Assembly (NCBI GenBank): GCA_903834785.1
Contig: CAILKP010000087.1
Span: 32,373-96,372 of the forward strand
Direction: 5' to 3'
DNA: 64,000 nt
Source: an uncultured bacterium
Lineage (GTDB): Bacteria > Planctomycetota > Phycisphaerae > Phycisphaerales > UBA1924
Shown: positions 55,823 to 64,000 of the stretch, one piece after another
Layout: every line of letters begins with the position of its first letter
How positions within the stretch are numbered: the first letter of the stretch is position 1
The notes under the pieces: generated by a model
Seen by the model: the letters and a program-made list of their open reading frames with translations, nothing else
Told to the model about the DNA's origin: nothing
Database searches by the model: none
Translations under genes and position numbers: made by a program

Positions 55823-57109
55823 CTACCTGTCCAATTCCGCAGCGATCACGTTGATCGATCCCAGAATCAGCACCGCATCGCTGACTAGGTGACCCTCCGT
55901 CAGCTTCGCCATCGTCGAGTAGTTAATGAAGATCGGCGGCCGGACCTTCACACGCCACGGCCGCGGCCCGCCATCGGCAACGATGAAATATCCAAGCTCG
56001 CCATTCGGCGACTCTACCGATGCATATGCCTCGCCCACCGGGGCCTTCCAGCCGCGGTTGCTCATGATCAGCTCAAAGTGCTGGATCAGACCCTCAATCG
56101 AGCCGTACACCTCGCTCTTGGGCGGCTTGACCATCTTCGCATCAGAGAACGTGTCGATCGGACCCTTGGGGATCTTCGGCAGCAGCTGCTCGATGATCGA
56201 CACCGACTGCCGGATCTCCTCGCAACGCACGCAGAAACGTGCATATACGTCGCCCTCGCTGGCCACCGGCACGCTGAACTTCACGGCCTCAGCGCCCTGA
56301 CCGTCCCAGTTGTCCGCATAGCACAGGTACGGGAAGTCCTTGCGGACGTCCCGCCGCACGCCCGCGGCACGCGCCATCGGCCCCGAGACCGACCACGCGA
56401 TCGCATCCGCAGCCGTCAGCACGCCGATGCCCTGCGTCCGGTCCATGAAAATCCGGTTCCGCAGCGTCAGCCGCTCCAGCTCGTTGGTCGCCTGCGTGAT
56501 CTCCTTGATCGCCCGGCGGCACAATGCAACGAACTTCTCATCATCCGGCAGGTCCTGCATCAGCCCGCCCACACGCGTCCAGTCCGGGTGGAACCGCTGC
56601 CCGCAGATGTAATCGCAGATGTCGTAAATGCTCTCGCGGGCATTGAACGACCAGATGAACGGCGTGAACCCGCCCATGTCCAGCACCGCCGCACCCACGC
56701 ACAGCAGGTGGTTCAGGCACCGGCCCATCTCAAACATGATCGTCCGCAGCACCTTGCACCGCGGCGTCAGCTCAATGTCAAACAGGTGTTCCACCGCGTG
56801 GTGCCACGCAATGTCGTTGCAGATCGGGCTGCCGTAGTCCATACGCGACACCACCGTCACGTACTGGTTGTAATCCATGTGCTCGGCCAGCTTCTCAAAG
56901 CCCGAGTGCAGATACCCGATGTGCGGCGTGCACCGCACCACCCGCTCGCCGTCCAGCTCAAGCACCAGCCGCAGCGTCGTGTGCGTCGCCGGGTGCTGCG
57001 GACCGAAGTTCAGCACCCACCGCTCACCGGTGTCCACGTGCTTCTTGAGGTACTCGGTCGACTCGACATCAACGTCGAAGCCGTCATAAGGCTTGAGCTG
57101 GAACGCCAT
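55823..57109 (-). CDS. nuoD: NADH-quinone oxidoreductase subunit D
   Basis: The 428-residue protein is the 49-kDa-type subunit of complex I. It helps form the quinone-binding site in the peripheral arm on the cytoplasmic side. Characteristic blocks are LNFGPQHPATHTTLRLVLELDGE, PHIGYLHSGFEKLAE, NQYVTVVSRMDYGSPI, LNHLLCVGAAVLDMGGFTPF, GVLTAADAIAWSVSGPMARAAGV, and the C-terminal GELGYFIVADGGPRPWRVKVRPP and LGSINVIAAELDR. It stands apart from other nuo genes, which is unusual because complex I genes are often clustered. The start is ATG 57109. An octamer array lies upstream. Confidence 0.95.
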   Translation of the reverse strand: MAFQLKPYDGFDVDVESTEYLKKHVDTGERWVLNFGPQHPATHTTLRLVLELDGERVVRCTPHIGYLHSGFEKLAEHMDYNQYVTVVSRMDYGSPICNDIAWHHAVEHLFDIELTPRCKVLRTIMFEMGRCLNHLLCVGAAVLDMGGFTPFIWSFNARESIYDICDYICGQRFHPDWTRVGGLMQDLPDDEKFVALCRRAIKEITQATNELERLTLRNRIFMDRTQGIGVLTAADAIAWSVSGPMARAAGVRRDVRKDFPYLCYADNWDGQGAEAVKFSVPVASEGDVYARFCVRCEEIRQSVSIIEQLLPKIPKGPIDTFSDAKMVKPPKSEVYGSIEGLIQHFELIMSNRGWKAPVGEAYASVESPNGELGYFIVADGGPRPWRVKVRPPIFINYSTMAKLTEGHLVSDAVLILGSINVIAAELDR

Positions 57110-57236
57110 AGGGAACAGACTCCAAACCCCGGCCATCATGGACCGGGTTCCGATAGTAGAGACCCCACCCGCCCCCGTCAGCCCCCGGGCCGCCACACCC
57201 GCCCACCCACCGCCACCTCGAACCAAGCCCCTCCCT

Positions 57237-57342
57237 GTTTGGCAATTTGGCCATTTGGCGCTTTGGCCATTTGCCACCTCCTCCCCACTGCCAACATCAC
57301 GGCGCTACCCATTTGACCATTTCCCAGTTTGACCATTTCAGT
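57237..57342 (+). repeat. 8-nt-period TTTGGNNN array, copy 3 (two blocks)
   Basis: Block one is five octamers at 57237-57276 (GTTTGGCA, ATTTGGCC, ATTTGGCG, CTTTGGCC, ATTTGCCA). Block two is four octamers at 57311-57342 (ATTTGACC, ATTTCCCA, GTTTGACC, ATTTCAGT). They lie between minus-strand nuoD and the DUF486 gene, whose stop codon at 57338-57340 falls in block two. Relative to the genes, the TTTGG strand is opposite to that of copies 1 and 2. Confidence 0.8.
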
Positions 57343-57697
57343 CCTGCTTCCCCAGCATCCCCACCACCACCCCCGCCATGATCAGCCCGAAGGCGACATA
57401 GTCCGTCCACCGCAGCCGCTCGCCGAGCACGAAGGTCGAGAAGACGGCAAACACCGCCAGCGTCAGCCCCTCCTGGATGATCTTCAGCTGGGGAGCCGAG
57501 AACGGCCCCCCGTTGCTGACGTGCCCCATCCGGTTGGCCGGCACCTGCAGGCAGTACTCAAAGAACGCGATCCCCCAGCTGGCCACGATCGCCACCGCGA
57601 TGTGCCAGGTCTTCACCTTCAGGTGGTAGTACCACGCATAGGTCATAAACACGTTGCTGGCAGCCAGCAGCACAACGGTGGTGATCCAGACAGGCAT
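57338..57697 (-). CDS. DMT-superfamily DUF486 membrane protein
   Basis: The 119-residue protein has four membrane helices. The pattern VFMTYAWYYHLKVKTWHIAVAIVASWGIAFFEYCLQVPANRMGH and PQLKIIQEGLTLAVFAVFSTFVLGE is that of DUF486, a short drug/metabolite-transporter relative. ATG 57697 is used; the longer ORF start lies within the terminator region. It lies downstream of a terminator and upstream of nuoD on the same strand. Substrate is unknown. Confidence 0.88.
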   Translation of the reverse strand: MPVWITTVVLLAASNVFMTYAWYYHLKVKTWHIAVAIVASWGIAFFEYCLQVPANRMGHVSNGGPFSAPQLKIIQEGLTLAVFAVFSTFVLGERLRWTDYVAFGLIMAGVVVGMLGKQD

Positions 57698-57730
57698 GCC
57701 GTCAGCATACGGCCAGTTCACGCCGCCCCG

Positions 57731-57768
57731 AAAGAAGACGGCCCGCCCCATTTGCCTGGGGCGGGCCG
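57731..57768 (-). terminator. Rho-independent terminator of the propeller protein gene
   Basis: A perfect 11-bp stem CGGCCCGCCCC (57739-57749) pairs with 57758-57768 around an 8-nt loop. On the minus strand it is followed by TCTTCTTT. It ends the gene at 57818-60490. Confidence 0.82.
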
Positions 57769-57817
57769 CCGGATTCACCTGACACCCGCGGCTCGGCTCT
57801 CAAGCCGCCCGCTCACT

Positions 57818-60490
57818 TCAGCACCCCGCGGCAAACGCGTTGATGAACGCGATGAAGTCGTTGCCATCAATGGTGCCGTCGGTGATCACATCGGCAACCG
57901 GGTCCACCGTGGCATCACCGATGCCGAAGCTGTTGATGAACGCGATAAAGTCGTTGCCGTCGATCGTGCCGTCGGGGAACGGCCCTTCGGAGCTGGCCAC
58001 ATCGGCCAGGCACTGGCTCACCGCCAGCAACCCGGCACCACCCTGCCCGGCCCAGCCGCCCACGCGGATCCACAGCGTGGTGCCCGCCGGGGCATCAACC
58101 CGCACCAGCGAAGCGCGGCTGGGCAGGAAGAAGTCGTCGTTACAGGCGATCTGCACGCCGCCGCCGCTCGGGCAGCCGCTGTACACCGCCATCACCGTGT
58201 CAACACTCGACCCGCCCGTGGAGATCGTCACCGGCACCGCCGAGTCCGTGCTGGTGTACATGTACCACAGGTCACGACCCATCGGCTGGCCGCAGAGGCT
58301 GAACGTCGCCGCCGGGGTCGCCGCACAGTTGTTAAACGGCACCTGGCCAGCCGCCAGCACCGTCGCGAGCTCGCACTCGTCGTTGATGGTGTTGGCATCG
58401 TTGACGCGGATGCCGAAGCCGCCCTGGTTGTTGTTCCAGCCGGCAACCCGGATGGTGTACGGGATCCCGCCGCTGAGGCTGATCGTCAGCCGCGATGCAA
58501 AGCCGATCCCGCTGTCATCATCGCAGTCGATGGAGTTGGTCAGCGTCGCCGGGCACCCCGTGTGCACGCTCAGCACCGTGTCGAGCCCGCCCAGTGTCTC
58601 GATGGTGAACTCCCCGGTGCACACCGGCGTGAAGCTGAAGTACACATCCGCCGCCGAGTTGCTCTGGCACGTCGCCGCCGACTCGTTGCCCGCGGCAACG
58701 TTCGTCGCATCCACCGTCACATTCACCGGCAGCACGATCGGCGTCGCGCACAGGTCGTTCGGCGGAGCAACCTCCGTCAGCCGCAAGGTAAAGTCACCCG
58801 ATGCGCCGTTAAAGCCCGACACCCGCACCGTCACCGGCACGCCCGCGGCACAGTACTGGCTGACAATCAGCGACAGGCTCCCGGCGCCCAGATCATCATC
58901 GCAGGCAATCTGATTCGCCCCCGTCGCCGGGCAGCCGCTGTGCAGGCTCAGCACCGAGTCATACGTGCCCGTCTCGATTTCAAACTTCACATACGCCGTG
59001 CGGCTCGGGGTGAACGTGTAATACACATCCGGGCTCAGCGAACTGGTGCCGCAGATCGAGCTTCCGTCAGCCGCCGCACCCAGCGTCGTGCCGCTGGTCA
59101 GCCCCAGGCCGATGGCCACCGCACCGCCGCAGTTGTCATTGGCCGGCGGCGGCGTCACCGTGTACAGGAACACATCGCTGCGGCCGTTGCCATCGCCAGC
59201 GACAATGTTCGTCGCCGCGGAATCAAACGCGATCCGCAGCCCGTCGCCGGAGATCGTCGGGGAATCACTGGCCCCGTTGGCCTGTCCCAGAGCCGCAGTC
59301 AGGCTCACGCGCCTGGTCTCCTGCGTCTGCTGATCAAACAGGAACACGTCGCGCACGGCATTCGTGTCACCGGCCACCAGGTTCGTCGCGTCCGAGGCGT
59401 ACACGATGTACCGCCCGTCGGCCGAGATCGCCGGCGATGACGATGCCCCGTTGGCCTGCGCCCCGCCCGTGGCCACGCTCACTCGCTTGGTCGTTCCCAG
59501 CTGCCGGTCGCGGACGAAGATGTCCGCCACACCGTTGCTGTCACCGCTCACCAGGTTCGTCGCCGTCGACACAAACACCACGTACCGGCCGTCAGCCGAG
59601 ATCGCCGGGCTCGATGATGTCCCGTTGCCCTGCCCGCCCGCGTTCGTCACGCTCACGCGCTCCGTCACCGCGTTGCCCGTGAAGTTGGCCACAAAGATGT
59701 CCTGCACCGCGTTGGTGTCATTGGCCACAATGTTGCTCGCCAGCGAGGCGTACGCCACAAACGTGCCGTTGTTGCTCACCGACGGTGTGTACGAATCGTT
59801 GTTCGTCGCGGCGTTGCCCGGCGCAAAGCTCACCTTGCTCATCGGCCCGCCGCTGACCAGCCGCATGTAAATGTCACGCCGACCGTTGAGGTCCGTCACG
59901 CCGAAGTTCGTCGCAGTCGACTCAAAGGCCACCTTGCTGCTGTCCCACGCCATCGCCGGCGCCTGGCTGTTGCCGTTGCCCGGCGTCCCGCAGAAGCCCC
60001 CCGCCAGGCTCGAGAACGTCGGCGAGTAGCTGCTGTTGTAGTAGATGTCGCTGAACCCGTTGCTGTCCGGGCACGCATCAAACCCGACCGAGTTGTCGCT
60101 GTTGTTCTCCCACCACACCGTACCCGAGTTGTTCACGCACATCCGGCTCGTCACGCCACCCATCGCCCGCGGGTTGCTCAGCGGCGGGGACTCAAAGTCG
60201 CCCCGCTGGCTCTGCCAGCTGATCGCCCCCGTGGTCAGGTTCTTGACCATGATCATCGGCACCGTGAACGCCGGGCCGCTGCCCGGCAGGTTGTTGGCGC
60301 TGGACAAAAACGCCACATACTGCCCATTGGCCGAGATCTGCGCATACCGGCTGTTGTCGTTGCCCTCCACCACCGGTGCCTCCCGCTGGCTGATCCGCCG
60401 GACCGTGTCGCCGTGAACCTGCGCCGCGGCAGACAAACCCGCGGCGGCGACCAGACAAGAAAGAACCGAACGTGTGCAACTGTGCTTCAT
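57818..60490 (-). CDS. Secreted WD40-like propeller protein with GC-type dockerin
   Basis: The 890-residue protein starts with a signal peptide (MKHSCTRSVLSCLVAAAGLSAAAQVHG). The N-terminal half has TolB/PD40-type blades (SSPAISADGRYVVFVSTATNLVSGDSNGVADIFVRDRQLGTT and similar copies), in which SxDGRYVxFxSxATNLVxGDxNxxxDIF repeats about six times. The C-terminal half has three Cys-containing beta-sandwich domains of the kind that precede C-terminal anchors (DVYYTFTPSRTAYVKFEIETG, DVYFSFTPVCTGEFTIETLG, DLWYMYTSTDSAVPVTISTG), each ending in CDDD-type loops. The tail has two dockerin loops (DGTIDGNDFIAFINSFGIGD and DGTIDGNDFIAFINAFAA) and ends Gly-Cys. A large exported beta-protein; function unknown. 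Confidence 0.88.
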   Translation of the reverse strand: MKHSCTRSVLSCLVAAAGLSAAAQVHGDTVRRISQREAPVVEGNDNSRYAQISANGQYVAFLSSANNLPGSGPAFTVPMIMVKNLTTGAISWQSQRGDFESPPLSNPRAMGGVTSRMCVNNSGTVWWENNSDNSVGFDACPDSNGFSDIYYNSSYSPTFSSLAGGFCGTPGNGNSQAPAMAWDSSKVAFESTATNFGVTDLNGRRDIYMRLVSGGPMSKVSFAPGNAATNNDSYTPSVSNNGTFVAYASLASNIVANDTNAVQDIFVANFTGNAVTERVSVTNAGGQGNGTSSSPAISADGRYVVFVSTATNLVSGDSNGVADIFVRDRQLGTTKRVSVATGGAQANGASSSPAISADGRYIVYASDATNLVAGDTNAVRDVFLFDQQTQETRRVSLTAALGQANGASDSPTISGDGLRIAFDSAATNIVAGDGNGRSDVFLYTVTPPPANDNCGGAVAIGLGLTSGTTLGAAADGSSICGTSSLSPDVYYTFTPSRTAYVKFEIETGTYDSVLSLHSGCPATGANQIACDDDLGAGSLSLIVSQYCAAGVPVTVRVSGFNGASGDFTLRLTEVAPPNDLCATPIVLPVNVTVDATNVAAGNESAATCQSNSAADVYFSFTPVCTGEFTIETLGGLDTVLSVHTGCPATLTNSIDCDDDSGIGFASRLTISLSGGIPYTIRVAGWNNNQGGFGIRVNDANTINDECELATVLAAGQVPFNNCAATPAATFSLCGQPMGRDLWYMYTSTDSAVPVTISTGGSSVDTVMAVYSGCPSGGGVQIACNDDFFLPSRASLVRVDAPAGTTLWIRVGGWAGQGGAGLLAVSQCLADVASSEGPFPDGTIDGNDFIAFINSFGIGDATVDPVADVITDGTIDGNDFIAFINAFAAGC

Positions 60491-60776
60491 GGGGTAATCT
60501 CGCTCAAAGGGGCCAGGTCTGATCGCCGCGTGGGCGGCGGTCGGTGTTCGAACGGGTTCTGCAACAGCAGCAGCAGCCCGAACCATCCCGTCCGTTCTCA
60601 GCGAGAAACACCTCCACCGCTGGACACCTTCGCCCCGACTTTCTCATCTCGTCTCTGCCAATCACCCCTCCTCACGTCACCGGCCCCCGACTCCTGCCTT
60701 TCCCGGCCGCGATGCCCGCCCTGCGGATCCGTATCGTCGCCCCCTTACCCCAGCAATCCTCATACGCTCCGGGCCA

Positions 60777-61745
60777 ATGCCCGCCCCGACTCTCCAGCCC
60801 GTGACCCCCGGCGCATCCGCCACCCCCTCCCCCGCCGCCACGCTCTCCGCCAAACTCGCCCTCGCCGCGGCAGATATCAAGCTCTCCCACTCCGTCTTCG
60901 CCCTCCCCTTCGCCGTGCTGGGTGCGGTCCTGGCCCGCCCCGTTACCGAGTCCGCCGGCACCACCGCCGGCAAGCTCGGCCTCGTCGTGCTCTGCATGGT
61001 GCTGGCCCGCACCTGGGCCATGCTCGTCAACCGCATCGCCGATGCCCGCTTCGATATCCAGAACCCCCGCACCGCCCGCCGTGCTGTCGCCTCCGGTGCG
61101 CTCAGCCCCCGCGATGCCAAACTCCTGGCCGCCGCCTGCGTGCTCGGCTTCATCGCCGCGGCATCCGGCTTCGGTCTGTTCTTTGGCAACTGGTGGCCCG
61201 CCGCACTCAGCGTCCCCGTGCTGGCTTGGCTGGCCTTCTACTCCTTTGCCAAGCGCTTCACCGCCCTGTGCCACCTGCTCCTCGGCAGCGCGCTGGCCAT
61301 CTCCCCGCTTGCCGCGGCATTGGCTGTCAACCCCGCCGCACTCTCACTCTCGCCCGTGGCCATGCCCGCGCTCTACTGCATCAGCGGCATGGTCACCCTC
61401 TGGGTCGCCGGGTTTGATGTCCTCTACGCCCTGCAGGATGCCGACTTTGACCGGCGCATCGGCCTGTTCAGTCTCCCCTCGCGCCTGGGCAATGTCGGCG
61501 CTGTCTGGCTCAGCCGCCTCATGCACGTCGGGGCGGCAGGCTGCCTCGTGCTGGCCGCCGTGCTTGATGCCCGCCTGCAGACCATCTTCCCCTTCGCCGT
61601 CGGCATCGCCGCCTGCTGCCTGGTGATGGAGCACATCGTGCTCGTCCGCCGCGGGCTGGCCGGGCTGCCCCTGGCCTTCTTCACGCTCAACGGCATCGTC
61701 TCGCTGGTGCTGGGCGCCAGCGGCATCGCCGATGTCATCTGGTAA
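60777..61745 (+). CDS. UbiA-family prenyltransferase (possibly MqnP-like)
   Basis: The 322-residue polytopic protein has the two Asp-rich motifs of the UbiA superfamily: NRIADARFDIQNPRTARR (about 85-102) and YALQDADFDRRIGLFSLP (about 216-233). Both bind the prenyl diphosphate through Mg. Around eight membrane helices lie between and after them (AALSVPVLAWLAFYSFAKRFTALCHLLLG). The exact pattern with QNPRTARR resembles 4-hydroxybenzoate polyprenyltransferase and MqnP of the futalosine menaquinone route. With nuoD present, a quinone role is likely, but the aromatic acceptor cannot be told from sequence alone. ATG 60777 fits the expected N-terminus. It is convergent with dut, 17 bp apart. Confidence 0.88.
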   Translation: MPAPTLQPVTPGASATPSPAATLSAKLALAAADIKLSHSVFALPFAVLGAVLARPVTESAGTTAGKLGLVVLCMVLARTWAMLVNRIADARFDIQNPRTARRAVASGALSPRDAKLLAAACVLGFIAAASGFGLFFGNWWPAALSVPVLAWLAFYSFAKRFTALCHLLLGSALAISPLAAALAVNPAALSLSPVAMPALYCISGMVTLWVAGFDVLYALQDADFDRRIGLFSLPSRLGNVGAVWLSRLMHVGAAGCLVLAAVLDARLQTIFPFAVGIAACCLVMEHIVLVRRGLAGLPLAFFTLNGIVSLVLGASGIADVIW

Positions 61746-61762
61746 TCACACCTCTCGCCTGC

Positions 61763-62236
61763 TCACACACCAGTCGAGCCAAAGCCGCCCGCACCCCGCG
61801 CGGTCTCATCGAGCTCGCTGACGACCTGGAACTCCGCGTGGGCGTGCCGCGCAATGACCATCTGCGCCACCCGGTCACCGTGCCGCACCGTAAAGGGCTC
61901 GCGCCCAAGGTTGATCAGCGCGACGACCATCTCGCCGCGGTAGTCGGCATCCACCGTGCCCGGTGAGTTGGGCACCGTCACGCCAAACTTCGTCGCCAGC
62001 CCGGACCGGGGCCGGATCTGCGCCTCGTACCCCGGCGGCAGGGCCACGGCAAAGCCCAGCGGCACCTTGATGATCGCCCCCGGGGCCACCACCATCTCCT
62101 GCCCCTCATCCAGGCACGCGTGCAGGTCCATGCCTGCCGCGAGTTCCGTCTGATACCGCGGCATCATCGCCCGGGGCGACAACGCCTTGAACCGCACCAC
62201 AGGACGATCGGTAACGAGATGGGAAGTGCTGGACAT
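61763..62236 (-). CDS. dut: Deoxyuridine 5'-triphosphate nucleotidohydrolase
   Basis: The dUTPase hydrolyses dUTP to dUMP and PPi, protecting DNA from uracil and supplying dTMP. The 157-residue protein has all five trimeric-dUTPase motifs: [10 protein letters not shown] (motif 1, with the usual AG-x-DL), [12 protein letters not shown] (2), [13 protein letters not shown] (3), GDRVAQMVI (4) and the C-terminal [10 protein letters not shown] (5, the Phe-stacking glycine-rich arm). ATG 62236 is used. It lies downstream of the phosphofructokinase gene on the same strand. Confidence 0.95.
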   Translation of the reverse strand: MSSTSHLVTDRPVVRFKALSPRAMMPRYQTELAAGMDLHACLDEGQEMVVAPGAIIKVPLGFAVALPPGYEAQIRPRSGLATKFGVTVPNSPGTVDADYRGEMVVALINLGREPFTVRHGDRVAQMVIARHAHAEFQVVSELDETARGAGGFGSTGV

Positions 62237-62320
62237 GGCGGTGAGAGGAAACTGGGAAACAGTGAGAAAAGAAAAGGCCACATGGCAGAGCCAGATGGCC
62301 AGAGTAGTAATCGCATTTGG

Positions 62321-62360
62321 AGCCCGACACCGAAAGCGGCACCCGCCGCTTACTCGGGCT
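62321..62360 (-). terminator. Two-tier hairpin spanning the phosphofructokinase stop codon
   Basis: The inner stem AAGCGGC (62334-62340)/GCCGCTT (62345-62351) has an ACCC loop. It is enclosed by the outer stem AGCCCGA (62321-62327)/TCGGGCT (62354-62360). The gene's stop codon at 62350-62352 lies in the structure. No T tract follows on the minus strand, so it may be a Rho-independent terminator of weak type or a 3'-end stabiliser. Confidence 0.45.
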
Positions 62361-63564
62361 TAAAGAACACCGGCAGCTCGCCCACCAGCGGCTTGCAGTA
62401 CTCAACAAACCGGTCGGTCACATCGTGCCCGTTGGGTGCGATGAACTCCGGCGGCATGTGCCGCGTCTTGGCCGCCACATCGCTGAGCTTGACCAGCCGC
62501 TTCTCGACCTTGTAGGGGTGGTTGCTCAGCCGCTGAATGGCGATCGAGCCGTCCGGGTAGCCGCTCATCGCTTCCTTGGCGGCAAAGTTGCCCACCGCGC
62601 GGGCCTCGGTCGCATCAACGGGCGAGCAGTCCGGCCAGCAACGCTGCAGATAGCCGAGCGTGTCGGCCCGGACCCGCGGCGGCTTGCCGCTGGGGCTCTT
62701 GAACTTCTCCTTGATCAGGTTCGACAGCATGTCACCCAGCGCGCCCGAGCCCGAAAGCTGAGCGTTGCCGTGTGCATCGGTCTGCCCGCCGGCGATCAGC
62801 TTGGCGCCGATGTCCGTGCCTTCCTTGTCCTTGATGCCCTCGGAAACGGCAATCTGGCAGCGGCCGTACTTGCCCACCACGCCCTTGACATCCTCAATGA
62901 ACTTGTCGGTGTCAAACGGCACCTCGGGCAGATAGATCAGGTGCGGCCCGTCGCTGGGACGCTGACGCGCCAGCGAACTGGCGGCAGTCAGGAAGCCCGC
63001 GTTGCGGCCCATCACCACGTTGATCTTGATGCCCGGCAGCGAGGCATTATCCCGATCATCAGCCATGAACGCCATCGCCACAAACCGGGCGGCAGAGCCG
63101 AAGCCCGGCGTGTGGTCGTTCATCATCAGGTCGTTGTCCACCGTCTTGGGAACGTGGAAGCACCGCATCTCGTAGCCGGTCTTCTGGCACAGTTCCGAGA
63201 CAATGCGGCACGTGTCGGAGCTGTCATTGCCGCCGATGTAGAAGAAGTACCGGATGTCGTGCGTCTTGCAGGCATCGAAGATCTTCGGCCCGTCGGCCTC
63301 CGTCGGCTTGTTGCGCGATGAGCCCAGGTACGCCGACGGCGTCTTGGCCAGCTTGTCCAGGTCGCCGCTGGAGATCCCTCCCAGGTCAACCAGCGGCAGG
63401 CCCTTGATCAGCCCGTCGACACCGTGCCTCATCCCGAAGATCTTCTTGACCGACGGAAAGCCCTTGAGGCCCTCGATGACGCCGACGAGTGACTGATTGA
63501 TGACCGCGGTCGGACCACCGGACTGACCGATGATCGCCGCACCTTCGGGGAGCCGACCTGCCAT
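62350..63564 (-). CDS. pfp: Pyrophosphate-type 6-phosphofructokinase
   Basis: This phosphofructokinase converts fructose 6-phosphate to fructose 1,6-bisphosphate. The 404-residue protein has [14 protein letters not shown] near the N-terminus, IGGNDSSDT (about 110-118), [10 protein letters not shown] (about 137-146) and [10 protein letters not shown]. In ATP-type enzymes the equivalent motifs are GGDGS and PGTIDND. Here the second motif position has Asp114 and the third Lys140, the two residues that mark PPi-dependent enzymes, so it should use pyrophosphate and run reversibly. A clear GGAGG lies 8 nt before ATG 63564. It is followed by dut. Confidence 0.9.
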   Translation of the reverse strand: MAGRLPEGAAIIGQSGGPTAVINQSLVGVIEGLKGFPSVKKIFGMRHGVDGLIKGLPLVDLGGISSGDLDKLAKTPSAYLGSSRNKPTEADGPKIFDACKTHDIRYFFYIGGNDSSDTCRIVSELCQKTGYEMRCFHVPKTVDNDLMMNDHTPGFGSAARFVAMAFMADDRDNASLPGIKINVVMGRNAGFLTAASSLARQRPSDGPHLIYLPEVPFDTDKFIEDVKGVVGKYGRCQIAVSEGIKDKEGTDIGAKLIAGGQTDAHGNAQLSGSGALGDMLSNLIKEKFKSPSGKPPRVRADTLGYLQRCWPDCSPVDATEARAVGNFAAKEAMSGYPDGSIAIQRLSNHPYKVEKRLVKLSDVAAKTRHMPPEFIAPNGHDVTDRFVEYCKPLVGELPVFFKPE

Positions 63565-64000
63565 GACAATGACCTCCAGCAAGAGGGAGAGAAACCAGGA
63601 ACCAGAACCGCGCGCAGCGTAGCCGACACCCCGCACAGAATCGTCCGCCACCTCGTTTCGGACCTGCAAAATGGCCTCATGAAACGATTACATCCCCCCC
63701 GGCAGCTGTGGTGCGGAACTGGCAGGGACACACCAAACAGGAGCCCGAGCGGAAGCGAAGGGACGTTGGATGTGGACGCGGTCGTCCAAGTACTCGCGCA
63801 ACCGCAACCACCAACCCATCGCTCCCGCTCCAGGCTCCAAGAACGCACGCCCCGCCTTCCTCCTGCGCATCCTGTCCATCCATGTTCCCCTCTTCCTTCC
63901 ACTGCCTTTCTCCGGTCCTCTGGTCCTCTGCGTGAGCCCCGTCTTCTGCCTTCCTCCGTTTCCTCCTCCCCCTCCGCGTCCTCCGCGTTAAAACACGCAA
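63565..64000. other. Intergenic region at the right edge, pyrimidine-rich with short repeats
   Basis: This 436-bp stretch has no supported gene. From about 63885 the plus strand is almost all C and T, with short direct repeats: TTCTGCCTTCCTCC (63944-63957, also found at 14220-14233) and a 9-nt tandem CTCCGCGTC-CTCCGCGTT near 63974-63991. The leftward part should contain the phosphofructokinase promoter. ORFs here are low-complexity. Confidence 0.45.

Noticed and set aside
57329..59440. Plus-strand ORF (703 codons) opposite the propeller protein gene
   Set aside because: It is a His/Arg-rich shadow frame with no domain; the minus-strand gene has signal peptide, blades and dockerin tail.
63677..64000. 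Minus-strand ORF at the right edge
   Set aside because: It reads through the pyrimidine tract as an Arg/Glu-rich low-complexity peptide, with no start signal.

Overview
The window is GC-rich throughout. Its gene content fits a Gram-negative-type planctomycete, most likely of the Phycisphaerae. This placement is inferred, not proven. Supporting signs are: five secreted proteins that end in a paired dockerin-like Ca-binding motif and a terminal Gly-Cys (the GC-type dockerin tail typical of that group), plus two with shorter or degenerate versions; a PEP-CTERM-type sorting tail of the PTPGA kind; an LptD-like outer-membrane LPS-assembly protein together with a WaaE-like LPS glycosyltransferase; and irregular use of Shine-Dalgarno sites. 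I see no rRNA, tRNA, CRISPR array, insertion sequence or prophage.

Layout. 1-3.5 kb: 3' part of a giant repeat protein. 3.7-6.3 kb (minus): dnaX, read as a gamma ORF plus a tau-only part joined by a probable programmed -1 frameshift, and a small membrane protein. 6.8-10.8 kb: two related secreted repeat proteins. 11-15.4 kb: a Cof-type phosphatase, rsmA, a DciA/DUF721-like protein, a metallo-beta-lactamase-fold protein lacking most metal ligands, and an agmatine deiminase-like enzyme. 15.5-16.7 kb (minus): a PEP-CTERM protein. 17-27 kb: leuS, a methyltransferase, murD-neuC (minus), a small anchored protein, then plsC coupled to a GT87-type glycosyltransferase. 27.4-32.5 kb: a chemoreceptor and the LptD-like protein. 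32.6-38.2 kb (minus): an SRPBCC membrane protein and two tandem paralogous GC-dockerin proteins. 38.4-44.2 kb: a membrane protein, a WaaE-like GT2, two SIMPL proteins and an MgtE transporter. 44.3-60.5 kb (minus): glycogen debranching enzyme, an HDOD-GGDEF-like regulator, recO, two further paralogous GC-dockerin proteins, nuoD, a DUF486 protein and a propeller-type GC-dockerin protein. 60.8-63.6 kb: a UbiA-type prenyltransferase, dut and a PPi-type phosphofructokinase.

The genes are mostly short transcription units mixing housekeeping functions (replication, translation, cell wall, respiration, glycolysis) with a large secretome. Cell-envelope functions recur: murD, plsC, LptD-like, GT2, GT87 and seven exported repeat proteins. 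The least explained features are the dnaX frameshift cassette, 8-nt-period TTTGGNNN arrays in at least three intergenic gaps, a CTCGCGA heptamer element abutting stop codons in two convergent gaps, a perfect 16-bp inverted repeat between the SIMPL paralogs, and the dockerin tails, which have no visible partner here.
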